Shown here: positions 56,125 through 64,000 of the stretch, in pieces
How positions within the stretch are numbered: the first letter of the stretch is position 1
How the letters are laid out: each line of letters starts with the position of its first letter
From: RGIG6353 sp045660745
GTDB lineage: Bacteria > Bacillota > Clostridia > Oscillospirales > SIG627
Length of the DNA: 64,000 bases
Assembly (NCBI GenBank): GCA_045660745.1
Contig: JAZREJ010000042.1
Span: 20,439-84,438 of the forward strand
Direction of reading: 5' to 3'
The notes under the pieces: model-generated
What the model saw: only the letters and a program-made list of their open reading frames with translations
Told to the model about the DNA's origin: nothing
Databases searched by the model: none
Translations under genes and position numbers: made by a program

Positions 56125-58998
56125 ATGTTAAGATTTTACGAGGACCTTAATAACATTTCGGAGAACAGACTACCTCAGCGCTCCTACTATATTCCCGAGG
56201 GGGCTCTGCGTACCCTTCCCGACGTTTGGGACTTTAAGTATTTTGAAAGGGACGTTGACGAGTGTCTTGACGGCGCGTGGGACAATATTCCCGTACCCTC
56301 CTGCTGGCAGAACTACGGCTACGATGACCCGAACTATACAAACGTGCGTTATCCCTACCCCGTAACACCGCCCTACCTGCCCGACGATAACCCGATGGGC
56401 GTGTATCGCACAAGCTTTGCTGTGTCGGATATGACCAAAATGTATTATCTCGTGTTTGAGGGCGTTTCCTCAAATGCCGAGGTGTTTATCAACGACAGCC
56501 GTGTCGGCTATACTCAGGGCTCTCATCTTCAGGCGGAGTTTTTCATAACTCCGTTTATAAAGGAGGGGAACAATACTCTTGTTGTAAAGGTGCGAAAATG
56601 GTGCTCAGGCTCTTATCTTGAGGATCAGGATCAGTTCCGCCACAACGGTATTTTCCGCCCGGTATATATTCTTGCCCGTCCCGAGGCATGCCTCCGCGAC
56701 TTTGAGATCTCGACCGACAAAAACGTCATGACTGTCACCACCGATATTCCCACTAAGATATCTCTTCTTGACAAGGGCGCGGTCATAGCATCCTGCGATA
56801 ATACCCGAGAAGCGGTGTTCAAGGTAGACTCTCCCGTATATTGGAACGCGGAAAAGCCCTACCTTTACGAGGTGGTTATCGAGTGCCGTGGAGAGATCAT
56901 TCGTAAGAAGCGCGGCTTTGTTGATTTTACTATTAATTCCGAATCGGCGTTCTGCGTAAACGGAGTACCCGTTAAGATAAAGGGCGTCAATCACCACGAT
57001 ACGCACCCGACAAACGGCTGGTGCATGACCGAGGCAGAGCTGAAACGTGACCTCCTTCTTATGAAAAAGCTCAATATCAACGCTATTCGCACCTCCCACT
57101 ATCCCCCAAGCCCCGTATTTCTTGAGCTTTGCGATGAGCTCGGATTTTACGTTATGCTTGAAACAGATATCGAGACTCACGGATTTGTGACACGCCATAC
57201 CTTCGCAACAGGCTACGATATGCTTGAGAGGGAAGACGAGTGGATAGGCAACCTTCCCGAATGGCGCGAAAGCTTTCTTGAAAGAATGGAGCGCACCCTT
57301 GAGCGCGATAAGAACGCTACCTGTATCTACTCTTGGTCCACGGGTAACGAATCGGGCTTTTGTACAGCACATCGCGAGATGATAGAGTATATCAGAGCGC
57401 GCGACCCGAAGCGCTTTGTACACTGCGAGGACGTATCCCGTCTTTCGGCGCGAATAGAGCAGGAGAACTACCTTTCGGATAAGTATAACTGGGAGGATTT
57501 TTATAAAATACCCCATATTCATTCGAGAATGTACTCTCATCCCGAGGAGCTTCGAAAGTATGCCGAGGACGAAACAAAGACCTTGCCCTTCTACCTTTGC
57601 GAGTATGCACACGCTATGGGCAACGGCCCCGGTGAGATAGACGATTATTGGAAATATATCTACAAGTACCCAAAGCTCATGGGCGGCTGTATTTGGGAAT
57701 GGGCAGATCACACTGTCATCGACGAGGACGGCGTTCAGTGCTACGGTGGTGACTTTGGAGACTTTATCAATGACGACAACTTCTGTGCCGACGGACTTGT
57801 TTTCGCAGACAGAAGCTTTAAGGCGGGAAGCTACAACGCAAAGGCTGTATATCAGTATATTGCGGCAGAGCTTGACGGGGACACCGTGACCGTTACAAAC
57901 CTTTATGATTTTACAAACCTCTCGGAATATACGCTCTCATATGAATGTATAGTTGACGGTGAAGTGATAGAAAAGAACACTCTCACCCTTGACGTTGAGC
58001 CTAAAAACAGCACCTCCTTCAAGGTGGACACCGTGTCAAGCTGCCGTCTAGGTGCGTTTGTGAATATCACCCTATTTGACAGTACCGGCTATGATGTAGC
58101 GAACATTCAGCTTGATATGAATGCTGAAATTATCCCCGAGGACAGATGCAACACACCCGCTGACCTCACAGAGACCGAAACAGATTTTATCGCAATCGCG
58201 GGCGGCACTGTCTATACGGTATCCAAGCACTACGGAAAGCTTGTAAGTATTTTGAAGAACGGACGCGAGCTTCTTGAAAAGCCGCTTGACATCACGGTAA
58301 TGCGTGCGCCTCTTGACAATGAGCGTTTCATCAAGTCTCAATGGTACAACCTTTCAAAGAATCGCTCCTGTGCGGGCTTTGACACACTTTTGAATAAGTG
58401 TCTTTCATGTACTGCCGAGGCTAATACCGTAACCGTTGACGGACTTCTTGCAAGCGTTACAAAGATACCCTTCTTCAAGTATCGACTTGAAATGAGCTTC
58501 TTCGCCGACGGCAGCGTTAAATTCAGTTTGACGGGCGATGTTAGCAAGACAAGCGTTTGGCTCCCGAGACTCGGCTTTGAGTTTAAGCTTCCCTATGACA
58601 CCGATGCCTTTGAGTATTTCGGCAGAGGACCGCTTGAAAACTTCTGTGATATGAAGCTCCATGCACCGAAGGGGATTTATAAGAGCTGTGCCGATAACGA
58701 GTACGTAAATTACGTTTATCCTCAGGAGCACGGAAACCATACGGGAATAAAATATCTCGACGTTGAAAACGCACTCCGCTTCTCATCGGACCGTGATTTT
58801 GAGATGAACGTTTCACACTATGATTCACGTACCCTGATGGCGGCGGACCATACGGATGAGATCGAAAAGTCCGACTACACAACTGTGCGCATTGACTATA
58901 AGTGCTCGGGCACCGCATCAAATTCCTGCGGTCACGAGATCAGCGAAAAGAACAGACTTTGCGAAAAGCATATAGAATTTACTTTCTTTGCAAAATAA
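56125..58998 (+). CDS. GH2 beta-galactosidase, LacZ type
   Basis: 957 residues. Sugar-binding jelly roll (PSCWQNYGYDDPNYTN, DQFRHNGIFRPVYIL), Ig-like domain, then the TIM barrel (VNHHDTHPTNGWCMT; RTSHYPPSPVFLELCDELG). Acid/base Glu409 lies in STGNESGFC and the nucleophile Glu493 in LCEYAHAMGN. Domain 4 and a C-terminal domain 5 (FGRGPLENFCDMKLHAPKG) complete the enzyme. No signal peptide, so it cleaves imported galactosides. The start at 56125 is chosen because GH2 homology begins there, but its site AAAAGAGG is 14 nt away; an in-frame TTG at 56101 is the alternative. Weak promoter elements TTTACT, 17 bp, TATTAT (56049-56077) suggest activator dependence. Confidence 0.93.
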   Translation: MLRFYEDLNNISENRLPQRSYYIPEGALRTLPDVWDFKYFERDVDECLDGAWDNIPVPSCWQNYGYDDPNYTNVRYPYPVTPPYLPDDNPMGVYRTSFAVSDMTKMYYLVFEGVSSNAEVFINDSRVGYTQGSHLQAEFFITPFIKEGNNTLVVKVRKWCSGSYLEDQDQFRHNGIFRPVYILARPEACLRDFEISTDKNVMTVTTDIPTKISLLDKGAVIASCDNTREAVFKVDSPVYWNAEKPYLYEVVIECRGEIIRKKRGFVDFTINSESAFCVNGVPVKIKGVNHHDTHPTNGWCMTEAELKRDLLLMKKLNINAIRTSHYPPSPVFLELCDELGFYVMLETDIETHGFVTRHTFATGYDMLEREDEWIGNLPEWRESFLERMERTLERDKNATCIYSWSTGNESGFCTAHREMIEYIRARDPKRFVHCEDVSRLSARIEQENYLSDKYNWEDFYKIPHIHSRMYSHPEELRKYAEDETKTLPFYLCEYAHAMGNGPGEIDDYWKYIYKYPKLMGGCIWEWADHTVIDEDGVQCYGGDFGDFINDDNFCADGLVFADRSFKAGSYNAKAVYQYIAAELDGDTVTVTNLYDFTNLSEYTLSYECIVDGEVIEKNTLTLDVEPKNSTSFKVDTVSSCRLGAFVNITLFDSTGYDVANIQLDMNAEIIPEDRCNTPADLTETETDFIAIAGGTVYTVSKHYGKLVSILKNGRELLEKPLDITVMRAPLDNERFIKSQWYNLSKNRSCAGFDTLLNKCLSCTAEANTVTVDGLLASVTKIPFFKYRLEMSFFADGSVKFSLTGDVSKTSVWLPRLGFEFKLPYDTDAFEYFGRGPLENFCDMKLHAPKGIYKSCADNEYVNYVYPQEHGNHTGIKYLDVENALRFSSDRDFEMNVSHYDSRTLMAADHTDEIEKSDYTTVRIDYKCSGTASNSCGHEISEKNRLCEKHIEFTFFAK

Positions 58999-59003
58999 AT
59001 CAC

Positions 59004-59037
59004 AGGAGAGGGACTTTCAGAACGAAGTCCCTCTCCT
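59004..59037 (+). terminator. hairpin after the GH2 gene
   Basis: AGGAGAGGGACTT (59004-59016) pairs with AAGTCCCTCTCCT (59025-59037) across an 8 nt loop. Strong stem, weak T-run. Confidence 0.75.
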
Positions 59038-59044
59038 CATATAT

Positions 59045-59070
59045 AAAAGAGGCTCACGCGAGCCTCTTTT
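59045..59070 (-). terminator. terminator of the MATE gene
   Basis: AAAAGAGGCTC-ACGC-GAGCCTCTTTT. On the minus strand it overlaps the last codons of the MATE gene. Confidence 0.8.
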
Positions 59071-60385
59071 CCCATTTTCCGAGTTTATATAAAATAAAAT
59101 TGAATATTGCCTCAACACTCCAGCAAATGACCCATGCCGTCCATACACCGTTTATTCCAAATCTCGGTGCAAGCGTGTAGGTGAACATCACTTGAGAAAG
59201 CGCGCCGACAAAAGTTCCGAGCACGAGATAGCGCATATTTGCCGTACCGCGCCAGAAGGCGTGAAAAAGATTGTTTACAACGTTTATAACAACAAGCGGC
59301 ATCCAAAATCTTACGAAATCCACCGCAATTTTCATAGCCTGAGCATCCTGTGTATTCTTGAAAAAGAGAGACGTTATACGAGGTGCAAACAACGAGAACA
59401 GGATAAGAAGCGGTACAAGAAATGCAAGCGCCTGTACCATTCCTACCTTGACGGCGCGTTTTAACAGGCCGAATTGTTTTGACCCGATGCACTGAGAAGA
59501 AAAGCTTGTGACGGCGCGTGTGGAATTCTGATAAAGACTTGTGGCTATTTCAAAGATGCGCCCGATGACGGTATATGCCGCTGTTGCACTCATTCCCGCT
59601 CCGTTTATAAAGGGAGCAACGAGGAATGTGGCACCGTAAAGTATCATTTGCTGACAGCATCCGGGAAGTGCCAGCCTTGTAACAGCCACGCTGTCATTCT
59701 TCTTGAATCGGTAGGGCACCCTTGCTGTTCCCATACGGCGGAACAACAGTAATAGCTTTACTAAGAAAAGGATATCGACGGTCATTGCGGATATTACCGA
59801 GGAGATCGCGACACCGAGCACCCCCGCATTAAACACCGTCACCGACAGAAGATTTCCGCAAACGTTTAAAACAGCGGACACAGCCGTCATTTTTAACGGG
59901 AAGGCGCTGTCGCCTATCGCATTGAATATATGTACTCCGAAATTCGTGAGCACTATGAAAAAAAGCCCCGATATATATACCGTAAAATAGGTGTACCCAC
60001 CGTTTCTCAAGGAAGAATCCACATTTAGAAAGTCAAATATCTCCTCTTTGAATATGACCGCTGTCGGACATACGATAAGTGCTATACCGAGCGCTATAAA
60101 AAACGTGGTGAAAACTGTATTTTTCAGCTTTAAAAAATTCTTTTTGCCAAACGCCATTCCGACAAGCACTCCGCCTCCCGCAGTGAACCCCCAGAAAAGG
60201 GAGGAAAGCACCGTAATGAAGGATGCGGCGCATCCTATCTCGCCAAGTCCCGTCTCACCAAGCCACCGTCCCGCAATGGCGGTGTCTATGACGTTATATG
60301 ACTGAGAAAGAAGCCCCGAAAGTATTACTGGAACGGAAAAAGACAGAAAGGTTTTGTATATATTGCCCTTTGTTAAGTCCTTCAT
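59054..60385 (-). CDS. MATE-family efflux transporter
   Basis: 443 residues, twelve hydrophobic helices. TFLSFSVPVILSGLLSQSYN and GRWLGETGLGEIGCAAS at the N-terminus, and AAYTVIGRIFEIATSLYQNSTRA in the second half, are typical of MATE/DinF exporters. The start reading MKDLTKGN follows AAGGAG; a 42-residue upstream extension is intergenic. Substrate unknown; convergent with the GH2 gene. Confidence 0.92.
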   Translation of the reverse strand: MKDLTKGNIYKTFLSFSVPVILSGLLSQSYNVIDTAIAGRWLGETGLGEIGCAASFITVLSSLFWGFTAGGGVLVGMAFGKKNFLKLKNTVFTTFFIALGIALIVCPTAVIFKEEIFDFLNVDSSLRNGGYTYFTVYISGLFFIVLTNFGVHIFNAIGDSAFPLKMTAVSAVLNVCGNLLSVTVFNAGVLGVAISSVISAMTVDILFLVKLLLLFRRMGTARVPYRFKKNDSVAVTRLALPGCCQQMILYGATFLVAPFINGAGMSATAAYTVIGRIFEIATSLYQNSTRAVTSFSSQCIGSKQFGLLKRAVKVGMVQALAFLVPLLILFSLFAPRITSLFFKNTQDAQAMKIAVDFVRFWMPLVVINVVNNLFHAFWRGTANMRYLVLGTFVGALSQVMFTYTLAPRFGINGVWTAWVICWSVEAIFNFILYKLGKWEKRLA

Positions 60386-60551
60386 TTTTGTTCTCCTTAT
60401 TATAATAATATTACCATAAAAAACATTAAAGTCAATACCCGAAAAAAGGCGAAAAAGGAATAAAAAAGCGCCATTTGTCGAAAAGCCTTGTGAAAATTGT
60501 ACAAAGCACATTGTAATTTTCTACAAAAAGCCGTTTTTAGTAATAAATTCA

Positions 60552-60580
60552 TTGACTTTATAAGCTTTTTCGTATAGAAT
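60552..60580 (+). promoter_or_regulatory. promoter of the giant surface protein gene
   Basis: TTGACT (60552-60557), 17 bp, TAGAAT (60575-60580). The leader contains a small GGGG-TTGTAT-CCCC hairpin (about 60596-60609). The rest of the gap between the MATE and surface-protein genes has no ORF. Confidence 0.82.
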
Positions 60581-60635
60581 GAAATTAATAAAATTGGGGT
60601 TGTATCCCCGTCTAAAAGAAAATGGAGGAAATTAT

Positions 60636-63600
60636 ATGCTAAAGACATTTACATGCCGTGTACTTTTAGTGCTTGCAGTGACGCTTCTTGTCACCATCGC
60701 ACTCACTCTTACGGCAGTGGCAAGCGTTGAGTATGACTATACCCCTCGACCTGTGCCGCTTTATGATTCTCAAAATCCCGATAACGGAGGTTGGCAATTA
60801 AATAATCCAAACAGTGCGAAAGTTTATTTTGCAACCGATGAAAATTCAGCAGGTATCAGAGATGAAGTGCTTAAAAGCGGAGGCACCTTTGACACAGATA
60901 TCAGTGTTACCTACTTTATTCCCAAAACAAGTCAGGTAAAGATTAAGAATTATGGTGAAATAGAGTTTGATCGCTATATGTCAAATGCCGGATCATTTGT
61001 TACAATGTACGGCGCAACATATTCTGTAACACTTGTTATGGATGACGGACAGACAATTGAAAAGGATTACGTATGGTATGACGCCCCTACGAGTACAAAT
61101 GAAAGCAAAAAGGGCATTAAGGACAATCTCCAGGAAGAGATATCGGCACTCAATGGAGACCCGACTCTTGTGAAGATTATTTACAAGCCTTACTCATCAG
61201 ATGCAAGCACCTTTAATACGGCATTAACTTCACATCTCACCTACTATTTTCTCACAAAGTACTTTAAGCTCAACGAGACCGCTGCTATTCCTTCAGGTCT
61301 CGAAAGCGTAAATGATGATTACGATGGAACTTCCGTCACTGCACATAACGGTAAGATTATCGGCCTTGATTCTGCCAAGACTTATAAGTATGCTCCCATA
61401 CACTCAGCAGAAGCGGACTTTATAACCGTAACAGGCAATACAGAGATTACAAACGTTCCCGGCGGTGTTTATGAAGTAATCGCAGTTGAAGAAGGAAAGA
61501 GCAACAGCGCTCCTGCTATTGTAGTTGTCCCCAAAACTGTAAATGGTTCTTATGACAATTATTGGAAATGGATTACCGCTGCCGATGGCGGAAAGTATGC
61601 ATATGCCAACGTTCCCGTGTCAGGTATATGGGTAGCAGGTAACGCAACCCCTTATGCAAATACTGTGGCGGACTCAAGCGTTACCCCTAAACTTTACAGA
61701 TATCTCGCAACAAGCTTCTCGCCTTGCGCACTTTCGGCGACTTATTCCGACGCTAACAACAAGGTACCCGGTGACATATCAGCAGAGGTATATAGGCACA
61801 CTGCGCCTACATATATTTATGCTTTCACTCCCGATGAGATGTTTGACGTTGATGAAGTTGCATTTGATGCGTGGACTTATATTAATAAATACCCATGGGA
61901 TAAAAACACTGTTCCTTTGTCAAGTGGAAAAGCAACCTTTGCTATTCAGGTGTTTACAAATGGTGACATGTCGAATCCTGCAACCTATGAGTTTACGTGG
62001 GATTCAACCAATGCGCAGAAAAATGTGGTAATCAATGCATCATCAGAGCTTGACGGATACGTTACTGCAATTAAGTATATCCACTTTTATAACGTTCCTC
62101 AGGATATTCCGACAGACACCTCTTCGGGCTATCCTCAGTTTGCAGGAATTAAGACATTTGCTCTTACTGCGAATACCTTTGCTCCTGCAGTAGCAGCTGA
62201 TAGTAACAACCTTTACAAGATTACAGGTCTTAATTTGGAAAATACGTACAGACTATCTACCGATGGCGGAAACACTTACACCGAATACAGTGGTGTTTCA
62301 GAGATAGGGGCACTTCCTACAGCTACCTACTACATTATGGAGGTTCCCTCTAGCAACAGAGCTGCGGCTTCCGATTATTTTGAAATAACGATTAATGGCG
62401 CGTACGAATTTAAAGGTGCCCCCGTTGTAAACGGCAATGATATCGAAGGACTTGATGAAACAGCACTTTATGAGTATTCATCTGTTCTTGCAACAGGATT
62501 TGTTGAGTGGACTGATGTACCTGCAAATTCCAAGACAATTACGGGTCTTTCAAACGGTCTTTACGCGATTCGTGTAAAGGGTGGTAATAATTATCTTGCA
62601 AGCATTGAAAAATACCTCTATATTTACGACAGCACTGTTCCGAGAGATGACATCGTAATCGTAAAGCCCGACGGAACAAAGTACGCTCCCGCGTCTTATG
62701 CGGACGGCAACAAGCTTAACACCTTTGACCCCGGATATTGGAGCTCTACCAACCGAAATGTTCCAACGTGGAATGGTTCAGCATCTTATGCAAGCGTTTA
62801 TATGGCTGCATTTACTCTTGCTAAAGATAGTTCTGCAATTGATCAGCTTTTAGGAATGAATGCTATTTACACAATGAAGCCAAGCCAGATCGTTCCTATT
62901 GATGAGTTACTATCTATTCAGTGCTCTTTTGCGGGAACCGGTAATATAGGATCGAATTGGCTCGAATATAGCGATCATACAAATGTTCCAACTTCAGATT
63001 ATCTTGCTAAGATGAGAATATTTGTAGCGGGTAGCGACGTTCCGTATTATGATGTTACTTTTAAATGGTATTCTGTGGTGAATATACAAAATCTTCTTCC
63101 CGCAGATGCTAAGGGATACGTTACAGCAATTCAAATTTTCCCTGTGTCTGCTATTCCCACAGGAGCAGTTGTACAGGATGAATACAAAGATAATGGTACG
63201 GATAAGTGGCCTGACCGATATGTTTACGGTTTTACTTACATTTACAATTACAGTGTAGTAGCAACCGAGCAGTTTACCGAAACCGTTACAGTAGATTTTG
63301 AAAACGGTAAATACGTTGTAGGTGGTCTTAACAGCGCAAGAAATTACGCTTATTCTGCAGATAAAAAGACTTGGACTAATATTCCCGCAAATTCAACCTC
63401 ATTTACTCTTGACGATACAGGAGTTTATTATATTAAGGTTCTCGGTCAGAATGGAACCTATGACAGCGCTCCGTATGAGGTTGAGGTTAAGAATATCACC
63501 CTCACTGATATTGAATTTACTGCCCCCACAAAGCTTGAGTACTTTGAAAAAGAAACACTTGTTCTTACCGGAATGAAGGTAATTGCAAATTATACAAACA

Positions 63601-64000
63601 AAGATCCTCAGGATGTAACCTCTGAAGTAAATGTTGACACTACAGTTCTTAACACAGTAGGCGACGAGATCGTAGTAAAGGTTTCATACACATTCAGAAA
63701 CGTTACAAAGGATGCAACCTTCAAGGTAAAGGTAAATAAGATACTTCTTACCGATATCGTAGTAACAACACCTCCCACAAAGGTTGAGGGCTACTTCACA
63801 GGTGACACACTCGTTCTTGACGGAATGGTTATCACCGCAAACTATAACAACAACACAAGCAAGACCGTAACCTCCGACGTTTCTGTTGACCCAACGGCAC
63901 TCAACGTTGCAGGCGACGCTATACCCGTAAAGGTATCATATACCGATACTGGTCTTACAAAGGAAGCAACGTTTAACGTAAAGGTAACACAGCTTAAGGT
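60636..64000 (+). CDS. giant secreted repeat protein with bacterial Ig-like domains (partial, open at right edge)
   Basis: One uninterrupted frame of at least 1,121 codons, read by hand to the window end without a stop. TGGAGGA lies 8 nt before the ATG. Residues 1-30 are a signal peptide (RVLLVLAVTLLVTIALTLTAVA). A long beta-rich region follows, with four degenerate modules of the type GL-x-Y-x-YS-x-W...GL-x-G-x-Y near residues 243, 531, 605 and 897. Two copies of a module of about 200 residues are also present (about 61580-62205 and 62690-63250; shared GYVTAI core). From residue 953 come Big_3-type Ig-like repeats of 81 residues. It is likely a cell-surface adhesin or glycan-binding protein; any wall anchor (SLH, LPXTG) would lie beyond the window. 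Confidence 0.9.
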   Translation, partial: MLKTFTCRVLLVLAVTLLVTIALTLTAVASVEYDYTPRPVPLYDSQNPDNGGWQLNNPNSAKVYFATDENSAGIRDEVLKSGGTFDTDISVTYFIPKTSQVKIKNYGEIEFDRYMSNAGSFVTMYGATYSVTLVMDDGQTIEKDYVWYDAPTSTNESKKGIKDNLQEEISALNGDPTLVKIIYKPYSSDASTFNTALTSHLTYYFLTKYFKLNETAAIPSGLESVNDDYDGTSVTAHNGKIIGLDSAKTYKYAPIHSAEADFITVTGNTEITNVPGGVYEVIAVEEGKSNSAPAIVVVPKTVNGSYDNYWKWITAADGGKYAYANVPVSGIWVAGNATPYANTVADSSVTPKLYRYLATSFSPCALSATYSDANNKVPGDISAEVYRHTAPTYIYAFTPDEMFDVDEVAFDAWTYINKYPWDKNTVPLSSGKATFAIQVFTNGDMSNPATYEFTWDSTNAQKNVVINASSELDGYVTAIKYIHFYNVPQDIPTDTSSGYPQFAGIKTFALTANTFAPAVAADSNNLYKITGLNLENTYRLSTDGGNTYTEYSGVSEIGALPTATYYIMEVPSSNRAAASDYFEITINGAYEFKGAPVVNGNDIEGLDETALYEYSSVLATGFVEWTDVPANSKTITGLSNGLYAIRVKGGNNYLASIEKYLYIYDSTVPRDDIVIVKPDGTKYAPASYADGNKLNTFDPGYWSSTNRNVPTWNGSASYASVYMAAFTLAKDSSAIDQLLGMNAIYTMKPSQIVPIDELLSIQCSFAGTGNIGSNWLEYSDHTNVPTSDYLAKMRIFVAGSDVPYYDVTFKWYSVVNIQNLLPADAKGYVTAIQIFPVSAIPTGAVVQDEYKDNGTDKWPDRYVYGFTYIYNYSVVATEQFTETVTVDFENGKYVVGGLNSARNYAYSADKKTWTNIPANSTSFTLDDTGVYYIKVLGQNGTYDSAPYEVEVKNITLTDIEFTAPTKLEYFEKETLVLTGMKVIANYTNKDPQDVTSEVNVDTTVLNTVGDEIVVKVSYTFRNVTKDATFKVKVNKILLTDIVVTTPPTKVEGYFTGDTLVLDGMVITANYNNNTSKTVTSDVSVDPTALNVAGDAIPVKVSYTDTGLTKEATFNVKVTQLK
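63492..64000 (+). repeat. 81-residue bacterial Ig-like (group 3) repeats
   Basis: Repeat 1 begins at 63492 and repeat 2 at 63735, a period of 243 bp. Shared: LTDIxxTxPTKxEYF, then the LVLTGM/LVLDGM block, VTSxVxVDxTxLN, GDxIxVKVSYT and ATFxVKV. A third copy appears to start at about 63978. Confidence 0.88.

Noticed and set aside
61654..63576. Separate small ORFs within the last 3 kb
   Set aside because: They are out of frame with the continuous signal-peptide protein starting at 60636, lack SD sites and have low-complexity products.
1..64000. CRISPR arrays, tRNA, tmRNA, rRNA, prophage modules
   Set aside because: Looked for on both strands by eye. The only RNA gene with convincing signatures is rnpB; regularly spaced repeats are limited to the coding repeats and the two-copy palindrome.

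Overview
The window looks like a chromosomal piece of an uncultured anaerobic Clostridia-type bacterium (Bacillota), probably a gut member of the Oscillospirales/Christensenellales kind. Evidence for this: IreB, a single-chain glycyl-tRNA synthetase, the trmN6-rsmI pair, a class III (oxygen-sensitive) ribonucleotide reductase, lipoprotein signals, strong AAGGAG ribosome binding sites, and sigma-A promoters that nearly all have a 17 bp spacer. No tRNA, rRNA, CRISPR array, phage or intact insertion sequence was seen.

Layout. 0-7 kb: the end of an ABC exporter; a CNNM/CorC-type membrane protein behind a short Asp-rich leader ORF and an internal terminator; a leftward cell-wall operon (ddl, S41 peptidase, EamA transporter); ireB with a small unknown gene; and RNase P RNA. 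7-16 kb: a Gld-type ABC operon (ATPase, permease, auxiliary protein, DUF4340 protein) ending in nrdG, then nrdD fused to a glutaredoxin-like domain, then trxB. Two NrdR-box-like palindromes flank the nrdG/nrdD junction. 16-27.6 kb: a zinc-ribbon membrane protein, a three-gene ABC-2 exporter, glyQS, a split TauE/SafE permease, smpB, trmN6-rsmI, and pgk-tpiA. 27.7-29.8 kb: a small AT-rich accessory patch with AbrB-like and Cro/CI-like regulators transcribed divergently over an inverted repeat, a P-loop kinase-like protein and a DUF6809-like protein.

29.8-60.4 kb is a long accessory region devoted mainly to glycans. It holds a GH20 hexosaminidase, a LacZ-type GH2 beta-galactosidase, two near-identical GH109-like Gfo/Idh/MocA proteins, four esterase-like proteins (three SGNH, one SASA/sialate O-acetylesterase type), a NodB-type deacetylase, a GNAT-like acyltransferase, an orphan solute-binding lipoprotein, several EamA/MATE/AEC transporters, and its own AraC (three) and LysR (one) regulators. 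The enzyme set fits intracellular trimming of host mucin-type or similar O-acetylated amino-sugar oligosaccharides. This is inference from families; no substrate is shown by sequence. A homologue of the Anabaena sensory rhodopsin transducer, with no rhodopsin in the window, lies in the same region.

60.6 kb to the end is one open reading frame that runs off the window: a secreted giant protein of at least 1,121 residues, with duplicated internal modules and bacterial Ig-like (group 3) repeats of 81 residues at its visible end.

Most interesting points: the putative Mg2+-sensing leader-peptide attenuator before the CNNM gene; the NrdD-glutaredoxin fusion with its NrdR sites; a compact cluster of hairpins upstream of ddl; the palindromic repeats around the AbrB/HTH pair; a probably leaderless AraC gene; the tandem GH109-like genes; and the repeat architecture of the terminal surface protein.
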